NCBI RefSeq assembly: GCF_014851915.1
Contig: NZ_JACVAP010000001.1
Span: forward strand, 1,567,844-1,631,843
Source: Xanthomonas sp. XNM01
GTDB taxonomy: Bacteria > Pseudomonadota > Gammaproteobacteria > Xanthomonadales > Xanthomonadaceae
Length of the DNA: 64,000 nucleotides
Direction of reading: 5' to 3'
Positions 34,917 through 43,236 of the stretch are shown piece by piece. Position 1 is the stretch's first letter. Every line of letters begins with the position of its first letter. Both the position numbers and the translations under genes were made by a program. The notes beneath the pieces are model-generated. The model ran no database searches. It was not told the DNA's origin and worked only from the letters and a program-made list of their open reading frames with translations.

Positions 34917-35453
34917 ATGCACGATCACCGTAGCTTCCGCCTGCATGCGTTGGCAGTGCCGGCCCTGCTGGCGCTGTCGAGCCTGCTGGCTGCCTGCAAG
35001 CCCGCGCCGACCTCCGCCGAGAATGCCGCGGCCGCCCCGCAGCCGGCGGCGGCAACGCCCGCCACCGCGCCCCCTGCAGGCACCGCGGCCACCGCACCGG
35101 CCAGCGACTGCCCGATCACCGACTTCGAAGCGTTCGCGCAGCGGTTCGGTCGCGAGATCTCCTTCCAGGAGCTGACCACCGCCGACCCGCTCACGATGGA
35201 GCGCTACGACGCGCAGGCCCAGCCCGAGCCCCGCCGCGTGACCGAGCAGGTCGCGCTGGACGATGTCACCTGGCCGGTCATGCCGGACCTGACCGGGCTG
35301 GAAACGTCCGGACGCCGCCATGAGATCGCCCCGATCGCCGACGGCGGCATGCGGATCAGGATCCACACCCCCGATACCAGCGACCAGCAGACCTACGAGT
35401 TCCGCCAGGCGCCGTGCTGGCAGCTGCAGCGCGTCGTCGACGAATCGATCTGA
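34917..35453 (+). CDS. Lipoprotein, first gene of the lipoprotein/hydrolase cluster
   Basis: This 178-residue protein has a lipoprotein signal with lipobox LLAAC and an Ala/Pro linker (about 25-60). The globular end has CPITDFEAFAQRFGREISFQ and a final CWQLQRVVDES, so two cysteines may pair. The ATG at 34917 has GAGGA at good distance; an ATG four codons earlier is possible. The family is not recognised with certainty, but small domains with this ITDFxxFxxRF opening appear in proteins near cell-wall hydrolases. It is 23 bases before a second lipoprotein and two genes before a GH19-M23 hydrolase, so it may be an accessory immunity factor (inference). Confidence 0.78.
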   Translation: MHDHRSFRLHALAVPALLALSSLLAACKPAPTSAENAAAAPQPAAATPATAPPAGTAATAPASDCPITDFEAFAQRFGREISFQELTTADPLTMERYDAQAQPEPRRVTEQVALDDVTWPVMPDLTGLETSGRRHEIAPIADGGMRIRIHTPDTSDQQTYEFRQAPCWQLQRVVDESI

Positions 35454-35476
35454 ACCCGCAACCGACGGAGGTGACC

Positions 35477-36151
35477 ATGCATCTCGTCAGACTGTTCCCG
35501 CTCGCGCTGCTCGGCACGCTCGCGGCCTGCGATGCCACACAGCCCACCGATGCCGGCCACGCCGGCGCCCCACCCGCTCCCACCACCGAGGCCGCCAGCA
35601 AGGGCGGCCCGCAGACGCAGACGGAAGCCGCACGAATGGATGATCTGAACCGCTTCGTTCCCGAGGGTGCGCGCATCGTCGACACGGTCAAGGGCGACCT
35701 GACCGGCAGCGGGAGCGACGACACGCTGCTGGTGGTCGCACCGGCGGCGACCGGCGCCGCGACCTCGGGGGGCGAAGGCCCTGCACGCAGCGTGATCCTG
35801 CTGACCCGCGACGGCAGCGGCGCGCTGACCAGGGCCGCGGAGAACGCGCGCATGGTGCCCTGCGCGACCTGCGGCGGCGCGGTCGGCGATCCGTATGCGT
35901 TCTCGCGCATCGAGGCGGGCACGCTCACCATCGCCGTGTCCGGCGGCTCGCGCGAGCGCTGGTTCGACAACTACATCTTCCGCTATGCGCCCGGGCAGAA
36001 GGACTGGCTGCTCGAGCGCGTGGTCCGCGGCGCCTCGGACACGATGACCGAGCGCCAGGAACAGATCGAGCTGACCGGCGAGGAGCTGGGCCAGGTCACA
36101 TTCGCCGCGTTCGATCCGGCCACCCTGCCGAGGAACGCGACACTGGAGTGA
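35477..36151 (+). CDS. Lipoprotein resembling X-Tfi/lysozyme-inhibitor immunity proteins
   Basis: This 224-residue protein has a lipobox (LLGTLAAC) and a Thr/Pro/Ala linker. Its core carries a calcium-loop-like GDLTGSGSDDTLLVV, a CATCGG turn, and ERWFDNYIFRYAPGQKDWLLE. That combination recalls the periplasmic immunity lipoprotein XAC2610 of Xanthomonas citri, which blocks the GH19 effector XAC2609; I make this link from memory. A GGAGG site precedes the ATG. It sits just before a GH19-containing hydrolase, the right place for an immunity gene. The likely role is to shield the cell's own peptidoglycan. Confidence 0.8.
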   Translation: MHLVRLFPLALLGTLAACDATQPTDAGHAGAPPAPTTEAASKGGPQTQTEAARMDDLNRFVPEGARIVDTVKGDLTGSGSDDTLLVVAPAATGAATSGGEGPARSVILLTRDGSGALTRAAENARMVPCATCGGAVGDPYAFSRIEAGTLTIAVSGGSRERWFDNYIFRYAPGQKDWLLERVVRGASDTMTERQEQIELTGEELGQVTFAAFDPATLPRNATLE

Positions 36152-36216
36152 AGGAGAAGGCACGGACAAGGACGGGTCCGCCATTCGTACGTTGCTGAGA
36201 AACGAGGAGTTACACC

Positions 36217-37875
36217 ATGGCAACCAATGACCGCGAGCAGCAGCTGCTTCGCGACGCGTATGCGGCCGGCATCACCGACCGCCGTGAACTGGCCAACTTC
36301 ATGGCCCAGGTCGGCCACGAATCCGGTGGCCTGTCCCGCCTGGAGGAGAGCTTCCGCTACACCAAGGGATCGTGGCAGATCAGCGCCAACGTCCAGTCCG
36401 CCCTGCGCCAGGGCCCCGAGGCGCTCGAGGCCGCGCGCCTGGAAGCGCTGGGCGGGCGCCCCGAGCGCCTGGCCGAGCTGATGTACGGCGGGCGGATGGG
36501 CAACGACGACCCAGGCGATGGCTACCGCTACCGCGGACGCGGCTACATCCAGCTGACCGGCAAGGACCAGTACGAGGCCGCCGGCGAAGCGCTGGACCTG
36601 GATCTGGTGCGCCAGCCGGAGCTGGCCGCGCAGCCCGAGAACGCGGCACGCATCGCGACCTGGTACTGGCAGCAGAACGTGCCGGAGGCCACGCGTGACG
36701 ATGCGCGCGCCGCAGGTGCCGCCATCAACGGGCGCAACCCGCCCAACGGGCTGGCCGACCGCTCCCAGCGCTTCGAGCGCTGGGAGCGCGACATCACGCC
36801 GGAGCTGATGCAGAACCTGGCCAACGGCCGCCTCGGCGAACCGGTGCAGGCGCCGGCACGCGGCAACGACGGCCAGCCGGCCGCCACGCAGACGGCCGAG
36901 GCCGTCGCCACGCGGTCGGGTTCGTTCGAGCAGACCATGCAGGTGATGCTGCCGCCGCAGGGCGGTACCAGCCCGCACATCACCGGCCATTACGGCGAGC
37001 ACCGCGGCCATCGCAACCATGGCGGCACCGACTTCAACTACGTCGGCGGCCAGACCGGCATCAACCGCGAGCACCCCACCGTGCACAGCCCGGTATCGGG
37101 CACCGTGACCTTCTCCGGCGGCGACTTCGGCACGGTCAAGATCCGCGATGCGCAGGGCAATTCGCACGAGATCCTGCATCTGCAGGGCCGGCAGGTCACG
37201 GCCGGGCAGACGATCGCCGCCGGCGATCCGATCGGCACCATGGGCGGCCGCGGCCCGGAAGGCGCCAACCAGTACGCCCAGCACGTGCATTACCAGCTGC
37301 GCGATCCCAACGGCACCATCATCAGCCCGGAACGCTTCTGGAACGAGGGCCGCGCGCAGGAGGCCGGCGGCGGCGGGCGACCGCAGTCCAACGCCGGCGT
37401 GCTGCGCGAGGACAGCCGTGGCGATGCGGTGCGCGGCATGCAGGAGAAGCTGGAGGCACTGGGCATCCGCGACGCACGCGGGCAGCCGCTGCAGCCGGAC
37501 GGCGTGTTCGGCCAGCGCACCGACGAAGCGGTGCGTGCGTTCCAGCAGGCCAACGGCCTGAAGGTCGACGGGCTGGTCGGTCCGGCCACCCACGCCGCGC
37601 TGGACAGCGCGCTCGAGCGCAGCAGGACGGCGGCGACGCCGCAGCAGGGCGATGCCGCGGCGGACAAGCCGGAAAAGGCCTCGCTGCTGGACGATCTGCT
37701 CCGTGCGGCCCGCAACCAGGATGGCAACGGCTTCAAGGACGCACTCTCGCGCTTCTCCGATGGCCCGCTGGGCCAGGCGTTCCAGTCCCAGCAGGGCGAG
37801 CGTGCGGCAGAGACCGCCCGCAGCGCCGACGCGCAGCGCCAGCAGGACGCCCAGTCGCAGGGCGGAGCGCGCTGA
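36217..37875 (+). CDS. Modular cell-wall hydrolase: GH19 lysozyme, M23 peptidase, peptidoglycan-binding domain
   Basis: This 552-residue protein has no signal peptide but attacks peptidoglycan with two activities. Residues 1-195 are a GH19 lysozyme/chitinase-like domain (catalytic-type Glu in VGHESGG at 32-38, then RGRGYIQLTGK at 106-116). Residues 240-375 are an M23 endopeptidase (zinc ligands in RNHGGTDF and HVHYQL at 356-361). Residues 395-465 form a peptidoglycan-binding repeat (DSRGDAVRGMQEKL, PDGVFGQRTDEAVRAFQ). The tail (about 485-552) is Gln/Ala-rich. Lack of a signal plus two upstream lipoproteins suggest delivery by a type IV or VI system into rivals. A GAGGAG site precedes the ATG. 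Confidence 0.88.
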   Translation: MATNDREQQLLRDAYAAGITDRRELANFMAQVGHESGGLSRLEESFRYTKGSWQISANVQSALRQGPEALEAARLEALGGRPERLAELMYGGRMGNDDPGDGYRYRGRGYIQLTGKDQYEAAGEALDLDLVRQPELAAQPENAARIATWYWQQNVPEATRDDARAAGAAINGRNPPNGLADRSQRFERWERDITPELMQNLANGRLGEPVQAPARGNDGQPAATQTAEAVATRSGSFEQTMQVMLPPQGGTSPHITGHYGEHRGHRNHGGTDFNYVGGQTGINREHPTVHSPVSGTVTFSGGDFGTVKIRDAQGNSHEILHLQGRQVTAGQTIAAGDPIGTMGGRGPEGANQYAQHVHYQLRDPNGTIISPERFWNEGRAQEAGGGGRPQSNAGVLREDSRGDAVRGMQEKLEALGIRDARGQPLQPDGVFGQRTDEAVRAFQQANGLKVDGLVGPATHAALDSALERSRTAATPQQGDAAADKPEKASLLDDLLRAARNQDGNGFKDALSRFSDGPLGQAFQSQQGERAAETARSADAQRQQDAQSQGGAR

Positions 37876-37879
37876 CGCT

Positions 37880-37910
37880 CACCGGGGCCATCGGCATCGC
37901 CGGTGGCCCC
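37880..37910 (+). terminator. Hairpin after the hydrolase gene
   Basis: A nine-bp stem (37880-37888 with 37902-37910) with a 13-base loop begins four bases past the stop codon. It lacks a T-run; the end of the lipoprotein-hydrolase operon is likely here. Confidence 0.55.
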
Positions 37911-37982
37911 GGCACTGCAGCCTGATGACCATGCCGCGCCGGACGCCCACGCGCGCGCTGTCATCGTCACCTCACGCACGAC

Positions 37983-38017
37983 CACGGCACGCCGCATCGC
38001 CGGTGGGCCGTGCCGTG
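37983..38017 (-). terminator. Hairpin downstream of the sstT gene
   Basis: CACGGCACG (37983-37991) pairs with its reverse complement at 38009-38017 around a 17-base loop, 36 bases past the sstT stop. No T-run on the minus strand. Confidence 0.45.
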
Positions 38018-38053
38018 TGTCGGACGACCTTCCGGCTCCGTTGACGCGTTCCC

Positions 38054-39256
38054 TCAGCGGGCCGCGCGTTCGCAGACGGCCGCGGTGAACACCACGTCGG
38101 ACGAGGAGTTGAGGGCGGTCTCGGCCGAGTCCTGGACCACACCGACCACGAAACCGATCGCCACCACCTGCATCGCGATGCTGTCGTCGATGCCGAACAG
38201 GCCGCAGGCCAGCGGCACCAGCAGCAGCGAGCCGCCCGGCACGCCGGAGGCGCCGCAGGCGCCGATCGCCGCCACCACGCTCAGCAGCAGTGCGGTCGGC
38301 AGGTCCACCGCGATGCCCAGCGTGTTGACCGCCGCCAGGGTCAGCACCGAAATGGTGATCGCCGCGCCGGCCATGTTGATGGTCGCGCCCAGCGGGATCG
38401 CCACCGAATAGGTCGCCTCGTGCAGCTGCAGGCGCTTGCACAACGCCAGGTTGACCGGGATGTTGGCGGCCGACGAGCGGGTGAAGAACGCGGTGATGCC
38501 ACTCTCGCGCAGGCAGGTCAGCACCAGCGGATACGGATTGCGCCGGGTCACCGCGAACACGATCAGCGGATTGGCCACCAGCGCCACCACCAGCATCGCG
38601 CCGACCAGCACCGCCAGCAGGTGCGCATAGTCGAGCAGCACGCCCAGTCCGGCATCGGCCAGGGTCGAGGCGACGATGCCGAACACACCGATCGGCGCCA
38701 GCTTGATCACCCATTGCACCAGCACGGTGATCGCCGCGGCGAAGTCCGCCAGCACCGTCCGCGTGCCCTCGCCTGCGTGCCGCAGCGCCAGGCCCAGGCC
38801 GATGCCCCAGGCCAGCAGGCCGATGTAGTTGGCGTTGACAAGCGCGTTGACCGGGTTGTCGAACACCTGCATCAGCAGCGTCCGCAGCACCTCGCCGATG
38901 CCACCGGGTGCGGCCCGGCTGGCCGCCTCGCCGACGTCCAGCACCAGCGTGCTGGGAAACAGGAAGCTGGCCGACACGCCGACCAGCGAGGCGGCGATGG
39001 TGCCGACCAGATAGAGCATCAGCACCGGGCGCATGTGGGTGCCGCCACCGCGATGCCCGGCGACTGCAGCGGCCACCAGCACCAGCACCAGAACCGGCGC
39101 GACCGCCTTCAGGGCGCTGATGAACACGGTCCCCAGCAGGCCGAGCGCGGTGCCGGTCGGTGGATGCAGAAGACCGACCACGATGCCCAGCAGCAGGCCG
39201 ATGACGATGCGGGTAACGAGACTGGGGCGACGCAGAAACGGGGGCAAGGCGGACAT
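38054..39256 (-). CDS. sstT: Na+/serine-threonine symporter SstT
   Basis: This 400-residue inner-membrane transporter of the dicarboxylate/amino-acid:cation symporter family couples sodium to uptake of serine and threonine. It shows about eight helices, the two re-entrant loops, and the SstT-specific segment [19 protein letters not shown], with [19 protein letters not shown] further on and [19 protein letters not shown] near the end. Length equals that of known SstT. The plus-strand neighbour starts about 230 bases away. The upstream site is weak for a ribosome match, but the ATG agrees with homologues. Confidence 0.94.
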   Translation of the reverse strand: MSALPPFLRRPSLVTRIVIGLLLGIVVGLLHPPTGTALGLLGTVFISALKAVAPVLVLVLVAAAVAGHRGGGTHMRPVLMLYLVGTIAASLVGVSASFLFPSTLVLDVGEAASRAAPGGIGEVLRTLLMQVFDNPVNALVNANYIGLLAWGIGLGLALRHAGEGTRTVLADFAAAITVLVQWVIKLAPIGVFGIVASTLADAGLGVLLDYAHLLAVLVGAMLVVALVANPLIVFAVTRRNPYPLVLTCLRESGITAFFTRSSAANIPVNLALCKRLQLHEATYSVAIPLGATINMAGAAITISVLTLAAVNTLGIAVDLPTALLLSVVAAIGACGASGVPGGSLLLVPLACGLFGIDDSIAMQVVAIGFVVGVVQDSAETALNSSSDVVFTAAVCERAAR

Positions 39257-39487
39257 GAACGAACCGGTGGCGGATCAAGCCCCCTATGGTGCCTGCAAAC
39301 GGCCGGCGGCGTTGCCTGCCTGTGTCCCGCCGCGGATCCGTGGCTGCCGTCTCCCGCGTCGCACCCGCAGCGCCCGTGGGCGCGACGCGGCTTCAGCTAC
39401 GGTCCGTCACCCCGCACCTGACCTGGGTCAAGGGCGAACCGCGGGGGAGACGCCATGCTGTGCCGGCCGCAATGACGGAGCCCGGCC

Positions 39488-39712
39488 ATGGCCAAGCCTT
39501 CCATCGAGATCGACGGCGCCATCGTGGCGCGCGCCCTGGACCTGGACGTCGAGCAGTTCAGGCGCTGGATGGACCATGGCAAGATCGCGGTGCTGTGCGA
39601 GCGTGGCACCGGCGAGGACCAGGGCCGCTACCGCGCGAGCTTCTACCACGGCCGCCGCCGCGCCCGCTTCGTCATCGAGCCGGATGGACGCATCCAGGCC
39701 GAGGATCGCTGA
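39488..39712 (+). CDS. DUF6522-type small protein
   Basis: This 74-residue protein starts MAKPSIEIDGAIVARALDL, then a helix (EQFRRWMDHGKIAVLCERG) and a beta hairpin (RYRASFYHGRRRARFVIEP). This resembles DUF6522, small proteins of unknown function in alpha- and gammaproteobacteria, as I recall. No catalytic residue set is visible; the single Cys is in AVLCERG. It may be a small ligand or nucleic-acid binding protein. It stands alone upstream of an SGNH hydrolase. Confidence 0.72.
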   Translation: MAKPSIEIDGAIVARALDLDVEQFRRWMDHGKIAVLCERGTGEDQGRYRASFYHGRRRARFVIEPDGRIQAEDR

Positions 39713-39884
39713 GACGGACCGCCCGAGCGCCTGTCTGGCCAGGTCGCGGCGGACCGACGTCGGCGACGCGTGTTCGGCAGCCGCGTGATCCTGCCGCTCG
39801 AGCCGTTACGAGGCTTGTCCTCCGTCCGCCCCGCATCCCGTTGTCGATCGCGATACCGCACATCCGCCTCAACGGAGCAACCGC

Positions 39885-40703
39885 ATGGCGATCGGGAAGA
39901 ACAACCTCACCCTGGCCGAATTCGACAAGGCGCAGCGCCGGCATCCACAGGCGCCACGTGCGTTGTGCTTCGGCGACTCGTGGTTCCAGTACCCGCCTCA
40001 TCCGACCGATCTGAACAAGCAGCTTGCCAGGATGTTCAAGGACACGCTGTTCCTGCGCGAGGGCGTGGCCGGCCGCGACAGTGCGATGTGGAAGCGGGCG
40101 CTGCCGCGCGTACAGGACGAGATCGGCACCTACCGCTTCGATGCCATCCTGCTGTCCGCCGGCGGCAACGACGTCGTCGGCAGCGAGCTCGGCGAATTCG
40201 TCAAGAAGCCGACGCAGCCGCAGTCCCCGGGCGACGTGCCATGGGGCGAGATCCCGGCACCGGTGTTCGAGCACATCCGCCTGGACACGTTCGGCCACGC
40301 GCTGCGCTACGCCATCAGCGACATCCGCCAGGTGATCCAGATCCGCGACCTGCACTCGCCGCAGTCGCTCATCCACGTCCACACCTACGACTACGTCTGG
40401 CCATGGGACAGCCCGTTCAGGCTGGGTCCGCTCAGGTTCGGCCCATGGATCAAACCCTGGCTCGATGCGGCCGGCCTGGTCGCGCCGGACGCCCAGCAGG
40501 TGGTCACGCACTGGCTGATCGACCAGTTCGCCCGCGAACTGAAGGCGCTGGTGTCGCAGCATCCGAACATGGTCCTGATCGACTCGCGCGGCACGCTGAG
40601 GACCCGCGCCCAGTGGAACGACGAGATCCACCCGAGCGCCGCCGGCTTCGAACGCATCGCCCGGCAGTGCTGGAAGCCCCGGCTGACCGGCGTGCTGCGT
40701 TGA
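39885..40703 (+). CDS. SGNH/GDSL-type hydrolase without a signal peptide
   Basis: This 272-residue esterase-like protein shows block I ALCFGDSWFQYP with the nucleophile Ser, block III LSAGGNDVVGSE with the oxyanion Asn, and block V NDEIHPSAAGFERIA with Asp and His. The middle has Trp/Pro-rich segments (YDYVWPWDSPFRLGP). There is no export signal, unusual for GDSL esterases of this order. Substrate unknown; an acetyl or acyl ester is expected. The gene precedes a DUF3883 nuclease-like gene by about 80 bases, so they may be co-transcribed. Confidence 0.88.
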   Translation: MAIGKNNLTLAEFDKAQRRHPQAPRALCFGDSWFQYPPHPTDLNKQLARMFKDTLFLREGVAGRDSAMWKRALPRVQDEIGTYRFDAILLSAGGNDVVGSELGEFVKKPTQPQSPGDVPWGEIPAPVFEHIRLDTFGHALRYAISDIRQVIQIRDLHSPQSLIHVHTYDYVWPWDSPFRLGPLRFGPWIKPWLDAAGLVAPDAQQVVTHWLIDQFARELKALVSQHPNMVLIDSRGTLRTRAQWNDEIHPSAAGFERIARQCWKPRLTGVLR

Positions 40704-40781
40704 CTACCCGACTGCGCTCGGCGTGGACCGGCCGCTGCGGTACCCTGGTACGCCTTTGGAAGACCGCCCGGGAGCGGATGC

Positions 40782-41633
40782 ATGGCGACGGGTGAGGACT
40801 GGTCCGAGGCGGAGGTGAGTGCATGCGTCACCGATTACCTGCGCATGCTGACGCTGGAGCTCAACGGCCAGCGCTACAACAAGACCGCGCACGCCAACGC
40901 CCTGCTGGGACAGCTCGATGGCCGCAGCCGCGCGTCGGTCGAGTTCAAGCACTGCAACATCAGTGCGGTGATGCTGGCGCTCGGCTATCCGTACATCGAT
41001 GGATACAAACCGCGCGGCAACCGCCAGGCCCTGCTCGCCGAGGTGATCGAAACGCTGACCCAGTCGGACCTGACACTGCAGGAAGCGGCGCAGGCGGCGG
41101 TGTCGCGCCCGGCGATCGCCGCCGTTGCGGACGATCCGGAAGGCATCTGGGTACCGGCCCCCATGCCCGCGCGGGTACGTGAAACGCCTGCGCCCTATGC
41201 GCCGCGCTTTTCCGCCGCCCGCCGCGACTATCTCGCGCAGGAAGCACGCAACCGCTCGCTCGGCCGCGCCGGCGAACTGTTCGTGATGGAACTGGAAGCA
41301 CGCCGGCTGCACGAGGCCGGCAGGAAAGTGCTGAGTGAACGCGTCGAGCATGTCGCCGCCAGCCGGGGCGATGGCCTCGGCTTCGATGTCCTGTCGTTCG
41401 AGGCCGACGGCCGCGAGCGGCTGATCGAGGTCAAGACCACCGCGTTCGGCGAACTCACCCCGTTCTACGTCAGCCGCAACGAGCTTGCGCGCTCGGAAGC
41501 CGACGCCGACCGGTATCAGCTGTACCGCCTGTTCGACTTCCGCGCGAAGCCGCGCGTGTTCACCCTCGCTGGCGCCGTGGCCAGCCACTGCCGGCTGGAC
41601 CCGGTGTCCTATCTGGCGCATCTGGGCGGCTGA
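40782..41633 (+). CDS. DUF3883-domain protein (nuclease-like fold)
   Basis: This 283-residue cytosolic protein has an N-terminal helical part (YLRMLTLELNGQRYNKTAHA, EFKHCNISAVMLALG) and a C-terminal DUF3883 domain (about 155-275). There, GRAGELFVMELEARRL, GLGFDVLSFE and RLIEVKTTAFG give the Glu, Asp and Glu-x-Lys of a PD-(D/E)xK-like active site. DUF3883 often sits in restriction or defence proteins as a nuclease. The N-terminus with its KTAHANALL pattern is like DNA-binding partners of such nucleases. It is not in an obvious defence island. Confidence 0.82.
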   Translation: MATGEDWSEAEVSACVTDYLRMLTLELNGQRYNKTAHANALLGQLDGRSRASVEFKHCNISAVMLALGYPYIDGYKPRGNRQALLAEVIETLTQSDLTLQEAAQAAVSRPAIAAVADDPEGIWVPAPMPARVRETPAPYAPRFSAARRDYLAQEARNRSLGRAGELFVMELEARRLHEAGRKVLSERVEHVAASRGDGLGFDVLSFEADGRERLIEVKTTAFGELTPFYVSRNELARSEADADRYQLYRLFDFRAKPRVFTLAGAVASHCRLDPVSYLAHLGG

Positions 41634-41676
41634 GCAGGCCCTGCCCGACTGCCACCCTCGCGCCGCGACCCGCCGC

Positions 41677-42726
41677 TCAGCCCTGGAACACGGACTCCAG
41701 CAGCCGGAACGTGCCCGCATCGGCGTCCATCTCGACCCGGCCGCCGACCGGCACGATGAACTGCTCGCGGATGTGGCCGATCATCGCGCCCCGGTAAACG
41801 GGCACGCCCAGCGGCACGAGGTGGTCGTGGAAGATCTGGTCCAGGGTCAACGAGCCGTAGCCGTTGCCCGGGTCGCAGTCGGTGCACTCGCCGAAGATCA
41901 CGCCGGCGACCTGGTCGAGCACGCCGCTGAGCTTCAAGGTGCTGAACATGCGGTCGATGCGGTACGGCGCCTCCGACACGTCCTCCAGGAACAGGATCTT
42001 GCCGCGGAAGTCGGGGAGATACGGCGAGCCGGCCAGCGCGGTCAGCACGGTCAGGTTGCCGCCGGCCAGTTCGCCGCGGGCCTTGCCGCCGGTGATGGTC
42101 ACGGTGCGGTTGCGCCGCGGCACCAGTTCGTCGCCGGGCTCGACCTTGTTGCGGTACTCGAGCAGTTCACGGTCGAAGAACACGCGCTGGAACTGGTCGA
42201 CGTTGAAGCGGTTCCAGCTGCCCGACCCGATCGGCCCGTGGAAGGTCACCAGCCCCGTCTTCGCCTGGATCGCGTTGTGCAGCGCGGTGATGTCCGAGTA
42301 GCCCAGCAGCACCTTCGGATTGCGGCGGATGGCGTCGTAGTCGAGCAGCGGCAGCAGCCGCGCGGCACCGGAACCGCCGCGGGTGCAGACCACCGCCCTG
42401 ACCTCGCGGTCGGCGAACATCGCGTTCAGGTCGGCCGCGCGCTCGGCGTCGCTGCCGGCCAGATGACCGTAACGCCCGGCGAAGTGCGCGCCCAGCTTCA
42501 CCTTGAACCCCAGCGCCTGCATCGCTTCCTGCGCCAGTTGCAGGCTGAGCGCCTCGTCCACCGCGCCGGACGGGCTGACCAGGCCGATGGTGTCGCCCTT
42601 GTTCAACGGCATCGGCAGCAGGCGTCCACGCGGGGTCGCCGCCAGCGCGCCGGTGCCGAGGCCCAGCGGCAGCAGCAGCGCCGCCGCGGCCAGGGTGGAA
42701 CTGCCGATGAAATGCCGTCTGTTCAT
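41677..42726 (-). CDS. LD-carboxypeptidase (S66, MccF-like), Tat-exported
   Basis: This 349-residue enzyme removes the terminal D-alanine from tetrapeptide cell-wall fragments or an amide from modified peptides. The N-terminus MNRRHFIGSSTLAAAALLL is a twin-arginine (RRxFI) signal. Family motifs are KGDTIGLVSPSGAVDE, VVCTRGGSGAARLLPLL, the nucleophile Ser in LLGYSDITALHNAI, and the catalytic Glu/His region near VIFGECTDCD and YRGAMIGHI. Length fits S66 peptidases. The upstream region on the plus strand holds a strong terminator, see the possible RNA. Confidence 0.92.
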   Translation of the reverse strand: MNRRHFIGSSTLAAAALLLPLGLGTGALAATPRGRLLPMPLNKGDTIGLVSPSGAVDEALSLQLAQEAMQALGFKVKLGAHFAGRYGHLAGSDAERAADLNAMFADREVRAVVCTRGGSGAARLLPLLDYDAIRRNPKVLLGYSDITALHNAIQAKTGLVTFHGPIGSGSWNRFNVDQFQRVFFDRELLEYRNKVEPGDELVPRRNRTVTITGGKARGELAGGNLTVLTALAGSPYLPDFRGKILFLEDVSEAPYRIDRMFSTLKLSGVLDQVAGVIFGECTDCDPGNGYGSLTLDQIFHDHLVPLGVPVYRGAMIGHIREQFIVPVGGRVEMDADAGTFRLLESVFQG

Positions 42727-42739
42727 GCGCTGCCTGTCC

Positions 42740-42939
42740 GCGGATCGTAGCCCGAGAGTAGCAACACCCGACCAGACGCGACAGCGTCGCTGCGGTGTCC
42801 AGGTCGCAGCGTGTGAGACGCATGGTGGGCAGTCTGCGCAGCGGCATCGTGCTGACTGCGCACGTCCTCCGTGGTCGGCGGGGATGCGGGATGGCCGGAT
42901 GTCCATGTCCTTTGCGGCGCCGCATGGCGCCGTTTTTTT
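42740..42939 (+). ncRNA. Possible small RNA ending in a strong intrinsic terminator
   Basis: No protein gene lies on this strand between 41634 and 43236, yet a canonical terminator stands at 42915-42939. The preceding 150-200 bases have several self-complementary segments (for example the GTCGCTGCGG/GCGACAGCGTC area at 42779-42800). A promoter start was not identified, so the 5' end is a guess. Confidence 0.35.
42915..42939 (+). terminator. Canonical Rho-independent terminator without a clear gene before it
   Basis: CGGCGCC (42915-42921) pairs with GGCGCCG (42926-42932) around a four-base loop, followed by seven Ts. Read on the minus strand it would have As before the stem, so it works only for plus-strand transcripts. 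Confidence 0.85.
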
Positions 42940-43236
42940 GTGGGAAACACCGTCGAGACTCGCACCACGGAACCGCATGACCGCCAGTGGATCGCGTGGC
43001 AGTGCAACGCGCGGGCCCGCGTCAGCCACCGGGCTTGTTCCAGCGCTGTGCATGCGCCGGATGATGCATCGGACGATGCTCCCGCAAAGCCGGTAGGCGG
43101 ACAGGTCGGAGCGCAGGCAGGCGCGCGCCGCCGCACCGGCGCATGCACGTCAGAAGACCGAACGCGCTCCGTTTCGCAACGCAGCCACGGCCCTTGTGTT
43201 GACGCCTGCTACACCGGCAGCGGCAATACTGCCCGC

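Noticed and set aside
36217..37875. Prophage endolysin origin for the GH19-M23 hydrolase
   Set aside because: No holin, spanin, integrase or structural phage genes around; lipoprotein neighbours fit an effector-immunity set better.
37660..37875. Canonical XVIPCD secretion domain at the hydrolase C-terminus
   Set aside because: The tail is Gln/Ala-rich but the conserved motifs I know for that domain are not visible, so delivery by a type IV system remains only a possibility.
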